Of a stretch of 64,000 nucleotides of DNA, positions 11,880-24,480 are shown piece by piece. Source of the stretch: Toxonevra muliebris (Eukaryota > Arthropoda > Insecta > Diptera > Pallopteridae); NCBI GenBank assembly GCA_963691655.1, contig OY829326.1, positions 23,424,878 through 23,488,877 of the forward strand. Direction: 5' to 3'. The notes beneath the pieces are model-generated. The model made no database searches and was not told where the DNA came from. It saw only the letters and a program-made list of their open reading frames with translations. The position numbers and the translations under genes are program-made. Position 1 is the first letter of the stretch. Each line of letters opens with the position of its first letter.

Positions 11880-13469
11880 ACTTATTGTACAGTGTAATGC
11901 CATTACAACTAGTTTTATATTTAAAGTTTCAAAATTAATTTATTTTTTTTTAAGTTATCAAAATTTTTTTGTTTTTTTTTTTTTTTTGTTTAGGAAAATT
12001 ACTCCGCATTTCAAAGTAGCAATGGACAATTTTCATTGTTTTAATAGAGCATAAACACATGAATTTAATCACAAACACAATGTGTTTAAATAATTGCCAC
12101 TACCCACTCAATTAAACTTGATAAATTGAAATGCAAAAAAAAATGAAGAGAGCAAATGACGTACGAAAGGAATGTATGAAAAAAAAAAATTAAAAATCCG
12201 AAGAGTTTAAAAGAGAACTATTACTATGTAGATTTTCATGAGAGAGAGAGAGTGGAACGTGTGTTTGCAAAGTGTGCGTTCTCGTTATTTGTCTCTCTCT
12301 CTCTCAATCTGTCTTTTATACTCTCACTACTACTATTGGAATTCAATATATACAACACACTGCATCGTGACAATGAGACTGACTAACATTACTTTCCGAA
12401 AATAAAAAAACGATCATCCTCGTGATGAAAAAAGGAAAATAACTAAAAAGAAAACGATTTCAAATCAAATTTTGCTTGCTGAATAAATTATATATACTTA
12501 AAGTAGGAAAAACAAAGAACTAAAAAACTAAATTAAAATAAAAAAAAACACAATTTATTAAAAAACCAAAATAATAATAAAAAAAAAAAAAAAAACACAC
12601 TAAACACGGAATGTAATTGCTGAATTAAATTTTAACTTGAAAATATTTTTATTAATGGAAAAACGGAAACAAAGGAAAATCACAATTATGAACTTTATAT
12701 CTTTTGGAAAGCTATTACTACTTACATTTTTTAATTGAAAAATTGATGTGTGTATATGTTTATATATATAGGTACTATATTATAAATTTGAATTGAAACA
12801 AAGAAAAAAACAAAAAGCACATATAAATTATTGAAGCAAATGTTAATGTATTTCTCTCACGCTAATACTTTCACGTCGCGGCCCCACTTGTTCTCGAAAA
12901 AGAAAAACTTTATGTGCTACTTTATATATAACGCTCGCTGTATATGCTATTGGTTTTTTTTTTTATTATTATATATGTATATACCTAAGCAAATAATTTT
13001 TGTATTGTTATTTATTATCGTTTTTTCTTTTTTAATTATTAAAGCTAATATTATAAGTATATGTAAAAAACAAAACATAAAAATGCTGAATTCAATAAGT
13101 TGTAGAGCAAAACTGCATAAGTCGGCATTTTATAAGGATTGGCAAAGCAAACCTATAAATCACTTTGTAAATATCAATAAACGTGGGACTAAGACCAGTT
13201 ACCCAGTTGTAATGGTTATTAAATCTCTAAACAAAATATATATCATTGTCTTTTGTGCATGTTGGCTCTACAAATATTTCATAAACACACACACACAAAT
13301 TTCTTTTATAAGATATTAAAATTTTATGCTACATATTTTTACATTAAATACTATTGCTGTAATCTATTTTATACATATATAAATATATTTATATTAATTA
13401 CTTTGTGTATACTTTTTAAAATTCTGCTATTGATATATTTATATGTATATATAATTTACTGGTAAAAAG
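11880..13469. other. AT-rich intergenic stretch
   Basis: Long A and T runs, a (GA)n/(CT)n pair at 12238-12305 that can pair with itself, and a frame of 162 codons at 12831-13319 whose composition is that of random AT-rich DNA. I see no gene. Confidence 0.45.
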
Positions 13470-14360
13470 GCTTTGAGAAGTGCTTCCATGCCAGTTTCTT
13501 CAATGTAAAATATTGTTTTTCTTTTATTACTGTGCTTTGAAGCTCAGTAGACTTTTTAGGCAACTTTCATGTTAGGTGCTAGAGGGTTTTCCAAGCACTT
13601 CCAGGTCAGCAGAAATGCTTTTTCAGTGTAAGGCATTTGCTTTTACATTGAGAGCGTTTTTTATTAGGCTCAGAAGACATTTTTGAGCTTCTTTGAAGCA
13701 TGAGGTTTCCAGATTAGAGGGCTTATTTAAAACTCCGGCTTTCTCAAACATTTTTTTGTAACTCAAAGTCTTTCTCAAGCGCTTGATTGTCTAGAAGGTC
13801 TTCGTCTCAAGCGTTTCTTTGAGGCGCAGAAGGTTTTCTCAAACCCTACTGTGTCTAGAAGGCCTTCTTAATTCATTTCATGCCAGGAGAAGGAGTTTGT
13901 TCACTGTAATACCTTTTTATTATTTTACATGTGAATGAATATAATTCACAGAAAGCACTTCTTTGAAATTTAGAAGACCTTCTCGAGCGCTTCTTTTAAG
14001 GTCAGAGGGTACTGCAATGTTTAGAAGGCCTTCTCAAGCGTTTCTTTGCCAGATTCTTCAATGTAAGAGAATGGTTATCAGCAAAGGCATTAAGTTTTCA
14101 TAAAACTTTCTCAGGAGCTTCTATGCCAGCAGAAAACGTTTCTTCACTAGCGCTCTTCTATGAAGTTTAGAAGACCTTCTCATATGCTTCCATGCCATTA
14201 GAGTGCATTTTTTAATGCAGATAAAACAATCCTTTTAAGCTCAGAAGGCATTTTCATCAAGCCCATCTTTTTAGTTCAGAAGGCTTTCTTCTTTCCTTCT
14301 CAAATGTTTCATGAAACTAAAACATTTTCTACCTTTAAACTATTTGAGGAAGTGCAGTAG
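13470..14360. repeat. Degenerate repeat field, AGAAGGCCTTCT-CAAGCGCTTCTTTG
   Basis: At least ten diverged copies of a motif around AGAAGGCCTTCTCAAGCG and GCTTCTTTGAAGC occur, for example near 13545, 13670, 13793, 13827, 13856, 13970, 14020, 14168, 14238 and 14274. Spacing is irregular (about 30-120 nt), so this is not a clean satellite. Core words are palindromic. No reading frame runs through it. Confidence 0.55.
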
Positions 14361-16146
14361 CGCTTCTTTTAAAATTTTCCCGTTCATTTCTTATTTATTT
14401 TCCGTTTTTAGTTTTCTGTGTGAAAAAAATGTTGTACGTAATTTTCGGGAAAACAAAAACAAATTACTATTAATTTTTTAAATTCTATTCTTAAAAGCAA
14501 ACACACATACACTCTCATTACACATATATAGAATTAAAGAAAATGCTTTAAAGCAAATTTAGATTTTGTTTCTATATAAATTGCAATCATTAGTTTTGAC
14601 AAAAATATTGTATTTTAAATGTTAGCAATATAATAATTATAACAAATTATAACAAAAAGAAAAAAAAACTTGACTTAGTAAAAAAAAACTATTAATGACG
14701 ATAAAAGAATTTTTTGGATTTTATTTTAATAATGACTGCGCGTAGAAAATAATGAAAAGAAAATATGAGAAGAAAGTTGTCGAAAGTTTTTGTTATTTTT
14801 TTTTTGCAGACTTTGATAGAATAGAAAATTACATAAATTATATATCTATTATTCTTGTGTATCAGCTTTTATTTTTATTTATGTATACTTCTTTTTATAT
14901 ATTAATTTATGCTTAAAAAAAGTGTGTATAAAATATTTTAAATAAAATATTATTTTTATAAAAAAAACAAAAAAAAAAAAAAAACATATATTCTCACGAA
15001 AGGAAAATAAGAAAAGTCTAAAAAAAAATTTTAAAAACAATTATTATGTATGCATGTAACATCAGATATGCATATGAAAAACACAATTTTATTTCGTCAA
15101 ATATTATTAATTAATTAATTTGTACATGTATAAAGAGAAATTGCTAAAAGCGTGCACGCATTTGGAAACCATGCACGTGGTATGTAGTACAATAATATAT
15201 GCAAAATTAAATATAAAATAAAAAAAGAAACAAAATATATTTCAAACTACAAGAAAGTGCAAGTTTGCATGGTGTAATCCCAAGTTATTAATATTTTATA
15301 TTAAATTATATTTTTAGCAAATTTTTCTTTTTTCATTTAAAATACTTGTAGTTTAATATTCAAATGTTGAGATATAATTAAAATAGTACACACATTTATT
15401 ATAATTTTATTAACTAATTTATAAAGAAACAAATAAAAAAACAAAAAATAAAAACTAAAAAAATTAAAAATAAAATTTATTAACAAATGCATGCATTAGT
15501 GAAACGAAATTTTTGAAATAAATTAATTTAGCGTCAAAACTTTTTTAATAAAATTTTATGTTTTCTAAAGTGTTTTTTTTTTGTGTTATACTGAGTTGTA
15601 ATTTAAATTTCTTCACAATCAATGAAATAAATTGTACCAAGTAAAAAAAAATAAAAATAAAAGCAACTATAAAAAAAAGAACAAGAAAAAATAGACAACC
15701 ACGTTAAAAAAAAATTGCGATAATATACTACAAATTATCTCTAGTAATTAAAAAAACAAATAAATATGAATGATTACACTGAAATAGTTGATTACAGAAA
15801 CAAAAAAAAGTCAAAAATCCATAATTACTACTATAATCTTAAAGAAACAAAATAAAATACACAAAAAAAAGTTGCGAAACAAGAAAGTAAAACGAAGTAA
15901 AATAATTAAATAAATAAATGAATTATATGCATAGGTACCTATTTATTTTAAATAAATTATTTAAAACTTAAAACTATTGCAATTTTAATAATTGTTAGTC
16001 AAATAATGGATACAAGTGCATGGACATTTTCAATTAACAACTGCAATCAAACTGCGTTTGTCACAATTTTTTTATTTAACACCAAACTGGGGCTTAAGAA
16101 TATGGAAATTCTAAAATCGATTTTTAGCGTATACAGTGCTACACAT
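14361..16146. other. AT-rich intergenic stretch
   Basis: Very AT-rich with many poly(A) and poly(T) runs. No exon, RNA gene or repeat pair seen. Confidence 0.45.
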
Positions 16147-16437
16147 CAGTGTGGCCAACTTTTGTTTTTCAAAATCCGCTAAAATGAAGAATAAAACGCG
16201 TATTTTCTTAAAAAATGCGTTAAATTTTTTTCCTTATATAAGTGCTAGAAAACTTAATACATTTAAACTTTTTCACTAATACAGGTACACATCTGATACT
16301 TCTAGTCAATGAAAATTCCTTCGATTTTTCGAAGATATTTTAAATTGAAAAAGCGAGCTGAGCGCTAAATCACTTTTTTCCGCGTTTTAATTTTCAAAAA
16401 GCACTAAAATCAGCGGCGGGAAAAGCACTGAGAATGC
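16147..16437. mobile_element. Dispersed MITE, copy 1 (hAT-like end)
   Basis: It begins CAGTGTGGCCAACTTTTG. The body (TTTAAACTTTTTCACTAATA, TTCGATTTTTCGAAGATATT) recurs at 52264-52508 in the same orientation. Copy 2 keeps the opposite end, GTTGGCCACACTG, which is the inverse of this start. Copy 1 has lost its right end. CAGTG...CACTG ends suggest hAT; no target duplication can be read. Confidence 0.7.
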
Positions 16438-16672
16438 AGTTGTGCTCTAAAAAATTCGTGCTTTATTCCAATTATGATTTTGATTTATTTGTTTTAGAAT
16501 TCTATAGTTGGAAGATTTAGCCTTTAATTTAAGATTTATTAAGCGTTTTAATCGCGTCCGGTTTACACGTTATATTTTTGCGAAAACCAGTTTCCACGAT
16601 CAGTTTCATGCTCAGCGATGAAAAATCTATCAAAATTGATTTACATTGATTAGATAAAGGAGTTGGAGGTAA

Positions 16673-17217
16673 GATAATCCCATAGATTAATAACAAAGTT
16701 GAACGGATACTGACAACACGCATATTTCCTTGGCAACATATAAACGTATACCATTTCTTCTCTGAGTAATTTTTTACAAATTTTTTTTTTTTATCATTTT
16801 CTGCCACCTTAACTCATTTACTTCTGCTGTATCCAAAGTTACAAAAGTTACAACAAGAAAGTGATTAATATAGTTACATTAGCAGCCTTAAATAGAGACA
16901 CCTCTTGCTGGAAATTTTTTTTTGCAGACACAGCTGTAACTCAGCATTCTTTGCACTTTTATTTATATTATTTATTATATACAAATTTGTTTTGAATATT
17001 TTATATATTTTTATTCTGTTTATTTTCAAAATTTTTTGAGCACAAACGGGCAAATTTTATTTTGAAAATCAAACTTCAAAACACGCTGCCATGTTAAAAA
17101 TGAGAGCGAAAATTTGACACTTTTGACGCTTAATACGCTGCTATGGGAATATGCGTGTGTAGAAGAGGCTGTCATTGCTACCCGTTCAGCTTTGTTATTA
17201 AACTATGGATAATCCCA
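16673..17217. repeat. Inverted repeat, arms about 60 nt
   Basis: The left arm 16673-16735 (CCATAGATTAATAACAAAGT, GACAACACGCATATT) matches the inverse of 17145-17217 (AATATGCGTGTGT, CTTTGTTATTAAACTATGG). The interior is noncoding and AT-rich. Probably a MITE; ends not defined. Confidence 0.5.
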
Positions 17218-17511
17218 TTTCACTGCGTTCAACTAGGGCTTACTATGATACCTTTAGGAAAACTATTCGCTATGTCGTGCAGTTGTAGGATGGAATTTCC
17301 AATTTTTTTTTTTTTTGGGTTTGTAGAGGTGCTTTTCTTCAAAATTTTTGATGTGATAATATTTTTACTGGAGGGTATTTCACAGATTTCTAGGTTTCAA
17401 AAAAAAAAAAAAAATCAGTGGTTGTGGAATATGTCAATTGAGAAATCTGTGCACACAAAAATTACACAAAGTGTGTAATTTTTTACGTGACGAGTGCAGA
17501 AGGCACTCATT

Positions 17512-17803
17512 TGTTATATTTTTTGTAGACGATGAAAAATTAAATCTAGTTGTTACTTTTCAAAGTCTTGACTACTGTTCGATGTATGTACTTCATTAAA
17601 TAATGTATAACAGGATTAAAGAACGTGTATGTGTAGTCATCACAACAACAGTGTAAACGGAGACGTCCGTTTCGGAATCCGCCACGATTCCTCATCAGTG
17701 ATCTTAGTGATAGTTAATGAAGCACATACATAGAACAGTAGTCAAGACTTTGAAAATTAACAACTAGATTTAATTTTCCATAGTCTACAAAAAACATAAC
17801 AAA
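17512..17803. repeat. Hairpin element with 88-nt arms
   Basis: Arms 17512-17599 and 17714-17803 are about 90% complementary (AATTAAATCTAGTTGTTA, CAAAGTCTTGACTACTGTTC and inverses). The loop carries the dispersed sequence TTTCGGAATCCGCCACGATT. A foldback MITE is the likely identity. Confidence 0.75.
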
Positions 17804-18025
17804 TTAATTGAATATGGCATGATTCAACATTCTTTCTTATGTACTAGACTTTGAAATAACGAACTGTTATGCGGACTAGTAGTAAGGAGACAAACACAAC
17901 AACAAATAAGTATACAGAACGGTAGTGGTAGTTTTCTTTCAATATCTCTATTCAGTGAAGATATTTGGAATCAAATCCGTAATTCTGGGTTTTGATTTTA
18001 AATATTAGTAGCTTATATAGGATAT

Positions 18026-18145
18026 TGAAAGATTAAGAACTATCACTAAGATCACTGATGAGAATCGTGGCGGATTCCGAAACAGCCGTCTGATTTACCC
18101 GTCTCTGTTTACACTGTTGTTGTGATGACTATACATACACGTTTA
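18026..18145. repeat. Inverted copy of the 17618-17718 repeat
   Basis: ATCACTAAGATCACTGATGA, GAATCGTGGCGGATTCCGAA and CACTGTTGTTGTGATGAC are the inverse of the loop of the hairpin at 17512-17803. A third copy lies in the UPF0193 gene intron at 20640-20690. Confidence 0.75.
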
Positions 18146-19522
18146 ACGGAACTTATTTTAGTTTTTTTCTGAATTTGATCTTATAGTCTGAATTTCGTTT
18201 GAGTTTTGGACTGAATTTGGTATGGCGTTTTGGTCTGGTTTTTATCTGATCCGCCAAAGCCCTCAGTCTACAATTTTCCATTTGTAATCACTGTTTATTC
18301 AAAAGCTATTAAAGCAAAGAAATAAGGAACATTTTCTCTGAAGAATAAACGGTAATCAAAAATCTGATAAATTAGGGCGAAAAACAGTGGTCTTGAACCA
18401 TGTTTTGTCATTGACAAATCTAGGAAAATTAAATTCCACTCCTTATTCTAAGAAATTGGAAATGTTAACTGACAACTACAATCGTAAATTCTAAGGAATT
18501 ACAATTGAAGAGTAACTCAATTTCTAAAGTAATTATTGTTATCAACTCTAGGCATTTAATATGAGAAAAGGATGAAAGAACAGTGTGCTATTCTATTGAG
18601 CACAATCCTTTGGGCTTGGCCAGTCAAATCAATCAATAGGGGACTTTAACTTTCAACTAACAATTTCAAGCGTAAGTCTAAGTAAAATTTACTTTAGATT
18701 TATTAAGGATACTACAGATTGAGATACTGATAACAAACTTCAGAACATATACATTGCAGTTCTCTTACAAGAGAAAAATATGTTTAGAATAATGTCCGAC
18801 CGAATATTCGACTTCGGTTCTTCTGCTATTGGGTCTAAAAACGCATCTTTGGCTTCGGTTTCAGGAAAAATGGCCGAAGTATTTTGACGAAGCTGAAGAT
18901 TGTATTTTAGAATTATTTATACGTACAAATAAATAAATTTGAATTGGTTATATAAAATATGCAGTTTCTGTGTTATATTTTTTGCGTTGCTGTTCCATTT
19001 CAAATTTGAAGTAGCCCTAAGATTAACAACTTAAGTTTACCTCAAACCTTCATTGTCAGATTCGAAAAGAAATATTTCATACACAATTTTTAGTTAAAAC
19101 TTCAAAACTAGTAGTGCTATCAAGTTGATAATGGTACAATAGTACAAAACAAAACGAAAGAGGAGCGTAAAAGATTCTGCCATACACAAATTTTTTTACA
19201 AAATTAAGAAAAACCTTTACCATGCGTGTAGTTTTATGATTTTATAAATAGCAAACTCAAATCAAAACCATCGATTTATGTGTTATTTTTAAAGAATATA
19301 TACTTTTCGTTTAACCCCTTCTTACTACTTACCTAGTGTATTTATTTATTTGTTTAAGCTTTAAATAAACTCGTCGTCATGGAGTTGTTGCTTACCTTTT
19401 TAATTATAAGTAAACGTTCAAGTGCCAGACTACACACTTTGGTGAAGATTGTCAAATTAATAACACACACAGAATTTTTGAAATTTTTCTTTTAACAAAC
19501 AAAACTAAAAAAAAATTTTAAA
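18146..19522. other. Upstream region of the UPF0193 gene
   Basis: No exon seen. A fragment at 18790-18895 has repeated TTCGACTTCGG/CTTCGGTTTC words that look like an old repeat. The promoter of the UPF0193 gene should lie in the last few hundred bases, but no core motif is convincing. Confidence 0.35.
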
Positions 19523-20956
19523 ATGCAAAGAGCAGTAACCAGTAAAGATGCTACAACTGAAGCACAACCAACCCCCATAACAAACACAAATGCAACAGAA
19601 TCCTCGGGAGGTGCTGGAGATAACAAACAACAGGACGGCATACCATGGCCAAGTGAACGTATAACACAAGGTGGTATATTTCATACGCCCAAAGTAGAAT
19701 ACAGCAAGGAGACATCAGATTTGCTTAAATGTAAGTTCAAACATTTTTAAATCGGCGTTATATAGTTTTATTGTATGCAAATGTCGTCATTTTACATAGT
19801 GCTCATGGAAGAATCGAAAATGTCAATGTTCATGCGTAAGCAAATCAATTATCATCTGCGTAATGGTGAACCACTACCCAAACCAGAACCACCACGCATA
19901 AATACCACAGATCCGGATGCAGGTGCTATGGAAATATTGGCACGGGCACGTAATGCAAAGCGTAAAAGTCTGAATATGATCATGGCTAGTGGGGCATATG
20001 AAATGACACGTTATCGTCCACGTCCCGATGGTCGTATGCCCTCCGAAAAAGCGAAAATGAAATTACAAGAAGCTATGGCTGGTATACCTTTATCGGAGAC
20101 ATCGCTAACTGTGAAACGACGAAATAAACCGATAAATGATGTAGAAGCAACAACGGAGGACATTATCAATGAATGTAAGTTCTTGTGTTAATTTCGAAAA
20201 TCGATCTTATAGTGAGAGACCCGGCTGCAAGATTTCTGTCTCCATCGCGTAGGTTCTCAAAAGTATTGTATCCGAGAATAATGGAAATTCAATGATGCAT
20301 AAAGGTGTAGGTTTTATTTAGTTATCGATTAGAACAAAGGTTTAGATCTCTGCAATACGAATATTAAATATCAGCGTAAGAAAAGTTATTTTTTTTTAGT
20401 TATCTAGCGAAATACTCGAATAAGGGGTGAAATGAAAAGTCTTGATCTGTAAAATACCCAACAAAATTGAACCAAACAAAGCAAAATATATTAATTTTAT
20501 TTACAGATTATAAAAATGAAGTCTAGTTGTCCATTTTACATAGTTGAGTTCATGCCTTAGTTTTTTAATTGATTTTATCAGGCTTAATGAACGTTTGTCA
20601 AAGTGACAAAGGCAGAACAGTGTATATAAGACAGGTAAATCATACAGCCGTTTCGGAATCTGCCACGATTCCTCATCAGTAATATTAGTGTTTGTACATA
20701 TATTTATTTTAACACCCATATACTAAGCTACTTAATATCTGTATCTGAAATATATAAATTTCCCTTTATTTTCTTTCACTTAGTACTGGAACAAATCAAC
20801 GAACGTGCAGAGTGGTTAGCCGAAATGGAGGAACTCGGTGAAGGTAAAAAATATCGTGATGAAGTGCGTGAGCAAATAGCACAACGACTGCGTAAAATCA
20901 AGGCGCTTGAAACAAAAATTAAAGTACAAAAGGAAGGATTACGTTACATTGACTGA
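19523..20956 (+). CDS. UPF0193 (EVG1 / C22orf23) family protein, 3 exons
   Basis: Exons 19523-19730, 19800-20174 and 20784-20956 join in phase (both introns phase 1, with GTAAGT-type donors) to 756 nt, 251 residues plus stop. The product has a disordered N-terminus (about residues 1-40), then IPWPSERITQGGIFHTPKVE and SKETSDLLKLLMEESKMSMF, the order typical of UPF0193, then a basic middle (ARARNAKRKSLNMI). A charged helical C-terminus (EQINERAEWLAEMEELGEGK) ends in ...LRYID. The vertebrate member C22orf23 is somewhat shorter. No molecular function is established for the family, so none is given. Intron 2 (20175-20783) carries a dispersed repeat at 20640-20690. The gene faces PPME1 tail to tail. 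Confidence 0.9.
20640..20690. repeat. Third copy of dispersed repeat, inside an intron
   Basis: AGCCGTTTCGGAATCTGCCA followed by CGATTCCTCATCAGTAAT matches 17660-17705 and the inverse of 18045-18090. It lies within intron 2 of the UPF0193 gene. Confidence 0.75.
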
Positions 20957-21192
20957 ATGAGAAGAAAATGATTAAATGTGCGACGACGACGTAATTACAA
21001 AAAATAGGATATTTCTAGAAATGAAGATTTGTCAAAAAAGAAAGAACATAAAAACAAAACTACAAAATTTTTCGTTCATAATTTAAAACATATTTTGTTT
21101 TTATTATTATCATTTATATATTTTTTTGAATTATTGGTAATTAATTAGATTTTTATATGCGAATATAATTTTGCGTAATTGTAGAACACTTG

Positions 21193-21198
21193 AATAAA
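21193..21198 (+). terminator. Candidate poly(A) signal of the UPF0193 gene
   Basis: AATAAA 237 nt after the stop codon, followed by a T-rich stretch. It is the canonical hexamer in a plausible place, but AT-rich DNA makes chance hits common. Confidence 0.4.
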
Positions 21199-22037
21199 TT
21201 GTCGTTTTCTTAATTTCTCTCCTTTTTCTTTTCAAATACCGCTTTTAAAACATATGATTAATTGATATTTCGTTATATAAAATACATATATATAGCGCAT
21301 ATAAGTACGTATATTTTAAATTATATACAGCAATATTTTCTGGGTTTTGTTTGCAAATAAAATTATGCTGTTTTTGACGCCATTCAAGCAATAAGCTGTT
21401 AATAATAATATTAAGTTAATATCATCACTTGGTTTAGAGATATATGCAGCAATACGAGATTTAATATTCAGTGTTTTTGTGGATGAACTCACATATAATA
21501 CAAACAAATATAACTTACATAATTCTAGGAAGCTTAATCGAGCAATGTATATGGTACTTCGACAGACATGTACTGAAATTTAATACTAACGTACAAGTTT
21601 AGAATATAATCAGTATTTTAACCTACAATTTCAACGTCATTTAATATCGTATTCCAGTACATAACTGCGCTTTGAGTTTTTGCGAGTGGTTTTTTTTAAT
21701 TTAAAAATTACAAAATGTAAATAAATAAAGTGCAATGTGCTTTAAATAAGTGCGAAGATGCAGTTTAGTTTTGATGTATTTTTGTTAATCAAAGTTTAGC
21801 AAAGTGATGATGAACATGAACGCAACATTAGTAAAATATTTCACGCTTTAAAGATAGATTTAAAATAGGTAGTTTTTGTTTTGAATTTTTTGTTTTTGAT
21901 TTTTTAATAATATGTTTGTCATTTTAAAATACTTGTTGTTTGTATGTATATGAACAATATTTTAGAGTTTTTTCTTTTAAAATTTGTGTTGCACAGAATA
22001 GATTAAAAAATAAACTGCAATCGCAAACAAACACAGA

Positions 22038-22043
22038 TTTATT
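22038..22043 (-). terminator. Candidate poly(A) signal of PPME1
   Basis: TTTATT on the plus strand is AATAAA on the minus strand, about 95 nt after the PPME1 stop. Position and hexamer fit; not otherwise testable here. Confidence 0.4.
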
Positions 22044-22135
22044 TGCTTTGCGCCTTGCAGATATTAATATTTAGCATCTATTAAAAGAATTTTTTTTTAG
22101 AGTGAAAGCAAAATTTCATGTTTTTGTGTATACGT

Positions 22136-24480
22136 TTAACATGATGGTAAATGAAAGTGAAATTCTCCAGCTGCTTCGGCAACACGATTTCTTATTAAAT
22201 AGCCGCTTATAACTTCAGCGACTTCATGTGGACGATCTTCGTGTACGGCGTGACCGCAGCGTGCGAGTACTTGCATTTGGAATCTTCCTAAAAATTTAAA
22301 ATAATAAATAAAAAAATTTTAAAATATTTATAGATAAAAGTATATAAAATAGCTGTAAACATAAACATGTTCTGTGCCAGCAATGCAATTTTAAATTAAA
22401 ATACAAATTTTTTTACAAAAAGCTTAGAATTTAGTTGAAGTTGTGGGATCAGAAAATATTTCAAAGAGGAGAGCAAAGTGAAAGTAGATGATAATAGTTT
22501 GTCAAAATCATGAATAAAGGGAAGCGAACAAGAATGAAAACTATGGAGAGAAAGGAGAATGTGACGGCTGGCGGCTAATGAAATAATCATACGAATTTAT
22601 GAGTTTTTGCTAAGTATCTGACCCAAATATAGTATAAATTGAATTCATCTCTAGAAACCTATCTCTCCACTCTTTTCAAGAATCTTGACTACGCCACTAG
22701 CTAGAAAGCTTTCTATGAGTTATGTGATGAGCTACTGTTACTCCATTTTATACATACCCTGCATTTGACCAACAGTTAATGCCTTATCCAGACCATCAAT
22801 GCTCGCTAATAGCAGCTGCTTAGGTATGCGTAAATTAAGAAATTTCTCACTTAGACCCGAGAACCAACCAACCCAATATTTTTCTGATTTCGATAAATCA
22901 ATGCGCCAGGTATATCTGTGGGAAAATTGGTAACTGAATTAAAATTTTATTTAAAATGCTAATGAAACAAATACTTTTTAGCTGATTCATCTGGCACATC
23001 ATTTGGCTTCTTAAAATCTGCTGAATCATTGCTGCTCTCACTATCGTTGCCTTCTGCAACAGCGGATGCGGTTGCAGTATCCATAGCATCATGACCAGCT
23101 TCTTCATCTTCGGAAATGCTAAAGGGATGCGTAAAATTCGTTAAAGACCCATCATCGTCGTCATCCTCCAATAGAGGTAATTCGTTTGTTGCGAGTTTCT
23201 TCGTTGTGCAACTGCAAACGACGGTAAGCATGAAATTTTCCTCACATTGTTGAGTTTATAGGTTTAAAATTATTTATATTTACTTTATAATTTGTCCAGG
23301 CATTGAGACCTTAGCACTATCAACATTTCGTATTTGGCCACTCCGAATGCACCATTCGATGGCATTCGGAATGCTCTTAAAATAATTGGGACGTGAACGG
23401 AGAAAGCTCTGCATGCTGGCCAATGCTTCCATGGCAGTGCCCTCGACAACATCAATGACAGTGATACCAATTATATTGGAAATAAGCATTTGAGATACAA
23501 AATGGACAGCAATAGCACCGCCCATTGAGTGTCCAACTAGATATAACGGCGGAACTTCTTCAGGATAGAGTTTCATAATTAGATCGCCAACATCTCTGCA
23601 AAAGTAACAAGTAATAAAAAATAGAATTTATCAAAGTTGAAAAAATAGAAGTCGGTGTAAGGGAAATAACATCAAAATTAACATTTTCGTTTGTTTCTTT
23701 GTGATGCGCCTGCAACAGGCGACAATGAAAATAATCAATTGCAAACAACAAAAATAGTCCTGCCAATCTAAAAATAAACTTTGATTTACGAATACGTAAA
23801 CAAACGTTATAGCGTCATCAACAACACTAACAGCAATACAACCTCCCAGCCACCCCAACAACAATTTGTACTTAACATACTTGGCCAATGTGTCTGCTGA
23901 TAGATCATCTTCATCATCTGTTTGTGAATCTCCATGACCACGTAAGTCAATTGCTAAACACTGGCAATGAATCATGTGAGTAATTTCCATCTATAAACAG
24001 ATAAAACAAGGTGAAATAAACAAATAACTAACCAATATATCAATAAAAATTACATACACAAAAATGTGCCCATGTCAGTCCCGAATAGCCGCCACCGTGC
24101 AACAATAGCAATACAGGTCCAACTTTTTGTGGCTGCTTTGTGCGATAGACGCGAAAGGTGCGCTTTTCATCGATGACTACATCTTCTTTTTCGGCAAAGA
24201 ATTCACTCCACAGCGTTGGCTTAAAGTCACGTATGCGCGACTTTTTAAAGGAATCGCTATACAATAAATTGGATATAAAAACAAAATTTTAAGTGATAGT
24301 CTAATAAAAAATTAAAAGTTTCATTCAATTTTGTTTTCTATTTTAAACCTTGAACTTGCTGGATTGCAGGCAATTGTCGTCAGTTAAATTACCCTTCTCT
24401 TCTTACCTTCGACCTATTCTTCCGCCTGGAACTGTTGGGGGTAAACGATTTTTCAGTATTGTTCGCTGTAAATTCGACAT
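22136..24480 (-). CDS. PPME1: Protein phosphatase methylesterase 1 (PP2A demethylase), 7 exons
   Basis: Minus-strand exons in order: 24480-24407, 24256-24058, 23990-23881, 23595-23284, 23211-22975, 22915-22758, 22287-22136. All are GT-AG and in phase: 1242 nt, 413 residues. The enzyme is an alpha/beta hydrolase that removes the methyl ester from the C-terminal Leu of the PP2A catalytic subunit. Seen in the sequence: HGGG oxyanion-hole motif at residues 78-81, nucleophile Ser151 in GHSMGG, Asp176 in IDVVEGTAM, and catalytic His376 in CGHAVHE. The 25-residue spacing from Ser to Asp equals that in human PPME1. Residues 232-311 form an acidic, Ser-rich insert (EDDDDDGS), longer than the acidic loop of the human protein and the most diverged part. 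The start at 24480 (MSNLQRTILK) agrees with the short N-terminus of the family. All catalytic residues are intact, so the gene looks functional. Confidence 0.95.

Larger units (their letters stand above)
20957..22135. other. Convergent 3' flanks of UPF0193 gene and PPME1
   Basis: AT-rich sequence between two convergent stop codons. It holds the two poly(A) candidates and otherwise nothing I can name. Confidence 0.45.

Noticed and set aside
12831..13319. Open frame of 162 codons
   Set aside because: Rich in Ile, Phe, Tyr, Lys and Asn as expected of random AT-rich DNA, with no domain, splice sites or similarity.
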